Shown: piece by piece, positions 62,838-64,000 of the stretch
Numbering within the stretch: the stretch's first letter is position 1
Layout: each line of letters begins with the position of its first letter
Assembly (NCBI RefSeq): GCF_003611035.1
Contig: NZ_CP030033.1
Span: forward strand, 4,030,001-4,094,000
Direction of reading: 5' to 3'
DNA length: 64,000 bases
DNA from: Cryobacterium soli
GTDB lineage: Bacteria > Actinomycetota > Actinomycetes > Actinomycetales > Microbacteriaceae
Notes under the pieces: model-generated
What the model was told of the DNA's origin: nothing
The model's input: only the letters and a program-made list of their open reading frames with translations
Database searches by the model: none
Translations under genes and position numbers: made by a program

Positions 62838-64000
62838 GTGCCCGCCGACTGACGCGCGGCCTTGCTGTCGCCCTCGTCGCGTCGGTGGCCTTCGTCGGCG
62901 TCGTCGGCGGCGCTCCGGCCGCGCGGGCCGACCAGGTGCGCGATCTCGAATACTGGTTGAACGACTACGGCTTCAGCCAGGCCTGGAACACCAGCAAGGG
63001 CGCCGGCGTGACGGTCGCCGTCGTCGACACCGGCGTGGACGGCAGCGTGGTGGAGCTCAACGGCGCCGTCGTCGGAGGCACGGATGTGTCGGGCATCGGC
63101 TCCGCCGACGGCCAGACCCCGGTCGGTGACGACAGCAACCACGGCACCCTCGTGGCGTCGCTCCTGGCCGGCCGTGGCACCCCGGCCGGCGGCGGGCTCA
63201 TCGGTGTGGCCCCTGAGGCGTCCATCCTCAGCGTCTCCGTGGCCTTCGGCACCAGCGACGCCACGCTCAGCAACGACGACCAGATCGCCGCGGGCATCCG
63301 CTGGGCCGTCGACAACGGGGCCGACGTGATCAACATGTCGCTCACCCGCAACACCCTGGACTGGCCCACCAGCTGGGACGACGCCTTCATGTACGCGTTC
63401 GACCACGACGTCGTCGTCGTCGCGGCGGCCGGCAATCGCGGCAGCGGCACCACCGAGGTGGGCGCCCCCGCGACCATCCCCGGTGTGCTCACCGTCGCCG
63501 GCGTCGACCAGGCCAAGGAGGCCAGCTTCGACGCCTCCTCCCAGGGCATCACCATCGCCGTTGCCGCGCCGAGCGAAAAGCTGGTCGGCGTCGCGCCGGG
63601 CGGCGGCTACATGCAGTGGTACGGAACGAGCGCCGCCGCGCCGATCGTGTCGGGGCTGGTCGCCCTGGTGCGCTCGGCGTATCCCAAACTGGATGCCGCG
63701 CAGGTGATCAACCGGGTCATCGCGACCGCGAACCCCAACGGCCACACCGTGCCGAGCCCCGTCTACGGCAACGGCCTGATCGATGCGGCTGCCGCGGTGT
63801 CGGCATACGTGCCCAAGTCCACGTCGGACAGCCCCTCGGAGCTGCTCGGCCAGTGGATCACCCTGCATCGCCGGGCCGACAGCGCGCCGATCACGCCGAC
63901 CGAGCCGAGCACCGCCGTTCCCGTCCCACCGCAGGCCGACCCGGCCCTGCCGGAGCGGAATGTGGCCGCGGCCTGGCTGCCGAGTCCGCTCACCCTCACC
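62834..64000 (+). CDS. Subtilisin-like (S8) serine protease, truncated by window end
   Basis: At least 389 aa, with no stop before base 64000. A Sec signal (about 1-33, ending PAARA|DQ) precedes a subtilase domain with catalytic Asp in VTVAVVDTGVDG, His in DDSNHGTLVAS and Ser in YGTSAAAPIVSG. The C-terminal part enters a Pro-rich segment that could be a wall spacer or membrane-anchor linker. It resembles mycosin-type and other secreted actinobacterial subtilases. GTG start overlaps the DUF501 stop. In the related mycobacterial order an exopolyphosphatase gene follows DUF501, so this is a lineage difference. Confidence 0.9.
   Translation, partial: MSARRLTRGLAVALVASVAFVGVVGGAPAARADQVRDLEYWLNDYGFSQAWNTSKGAGVTVAVVDTGVDGSVVELNGAVVGGTDVSGIGSADGQTPVGDDSNHGTLVASLLAGRGTPAGGGLIGVAPEASILSVSVAFGTSDATLSNDDQIAAGIRWAVDNGADVINMSLTRNTLDWPTSWDDAFMYAFDHDVVVVAAAGNRGSGTTEVGAPATIPGVLTVAGVDQAKEASFDASSQGITIAVAAPSEKLVGVAPGGGYMQWYGTSAAAPIVSGLVALVRSAYPKLDAAQVINRVIATANPNGHTVPSPVYGNGLIDAAAAVSAYVPKSTSDSPSELLGQWITLHRRADSAPITPTEPSTAVPVPPQADPALPERNVAAAWLPSPLTLT

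Overview
The window looks like chromosomal DNA of a high-GC Gram-positive actinobacterium, most likely family Microbacteriaceae (Cryobacterium, Leifsonia or a relative). Support comes from the strong GC bias, frequent GTG and TTG starts, many 4-bp ATGA/GTGA gene overlaps, a DUF3516-type helicase, a Pmt-type mannosyltransferase, and gene orders typical of Actinomycetota. The genus is inference.

Layout. 0-12.6 kb holds metabolic and regulatory genes: a membrane sulfite-oxidase-like molybdoenzyme with a DksA-like partner, a Ski2/Mtr4-like helicase, an Lrp regulator, a Gfo/Idh/MocA dehydrogenase, a LysM lipoprotein, L-serine dehydratase, a CoA-binding protein with O-acetylhomoserine sulfhydrylase, a YeiH-type transporter and a fatty-acid desaturase. 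12.7-21.5 kb is a conserved actinobacterial block: pmt diverging from rsmI, metG, tatD, rsmA, ispE and an ABC-F ATPase. 21.6-24.5 kb is a metQ-metN-metI methionine importer with a structured leader and an intercistronic hairpin. 24.6-27.8 kb is a translationally coupled trio: a YegP-like protein, a membrane lytic transglycosylase and a PASTA Ser/Thr kinase.

27.9-40.8 kb is the most unusual part. It is a Pst-type phosphate ABC transporter locus in which pstC-pstA and pstB are separated by about 9.6 kb encoding cell-surface proteins: a tail-anchored PstS, an 868-aa tail-anchored protein with a PBP-like C-terminal half, a third secreted PBP, a WxL-domain protein, a DUF916-like membrane protein, a shortened paralogue of that protein, and a sortase-fold membrane protein with no cysteine at all. 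I infer a cell-envelope system built around a Pst transporter.

40.8-46 kb has a MarR regulator, tRNA-Gln(UUG), glmU, prs, DUF1905 and an APC permease. 46-48.9 kb is a small accessory patch: an IS3-family element that split a 62-nt hairpin repeat, an AbiEi-like gene with a nuclease-like C-terminus, and an intact second copy of the hairpin. 48.9-64 kb has gnd with its GntR regulator, then conserved housekeeping genes: rplY, pth (apparently with a CTG start), mfd, nhaA (convergent and overlapping), mazG, ferritin, hisS, eno, a FtsB/DivIC-like protein, DUF501 and the start of a subtilisin-like protease cut by the window end.

The housekeeping order resembles the Mycobacterium tuberculosis Rv1002c-Rv1026 region (from memory), so the met, kinase, pst-like and IS segments read as lineage-specific insertions into an old syntenic block. 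No gene-free stretch exceeds about 300 bases; no rRNA, CRISPR array or prophage was seen.
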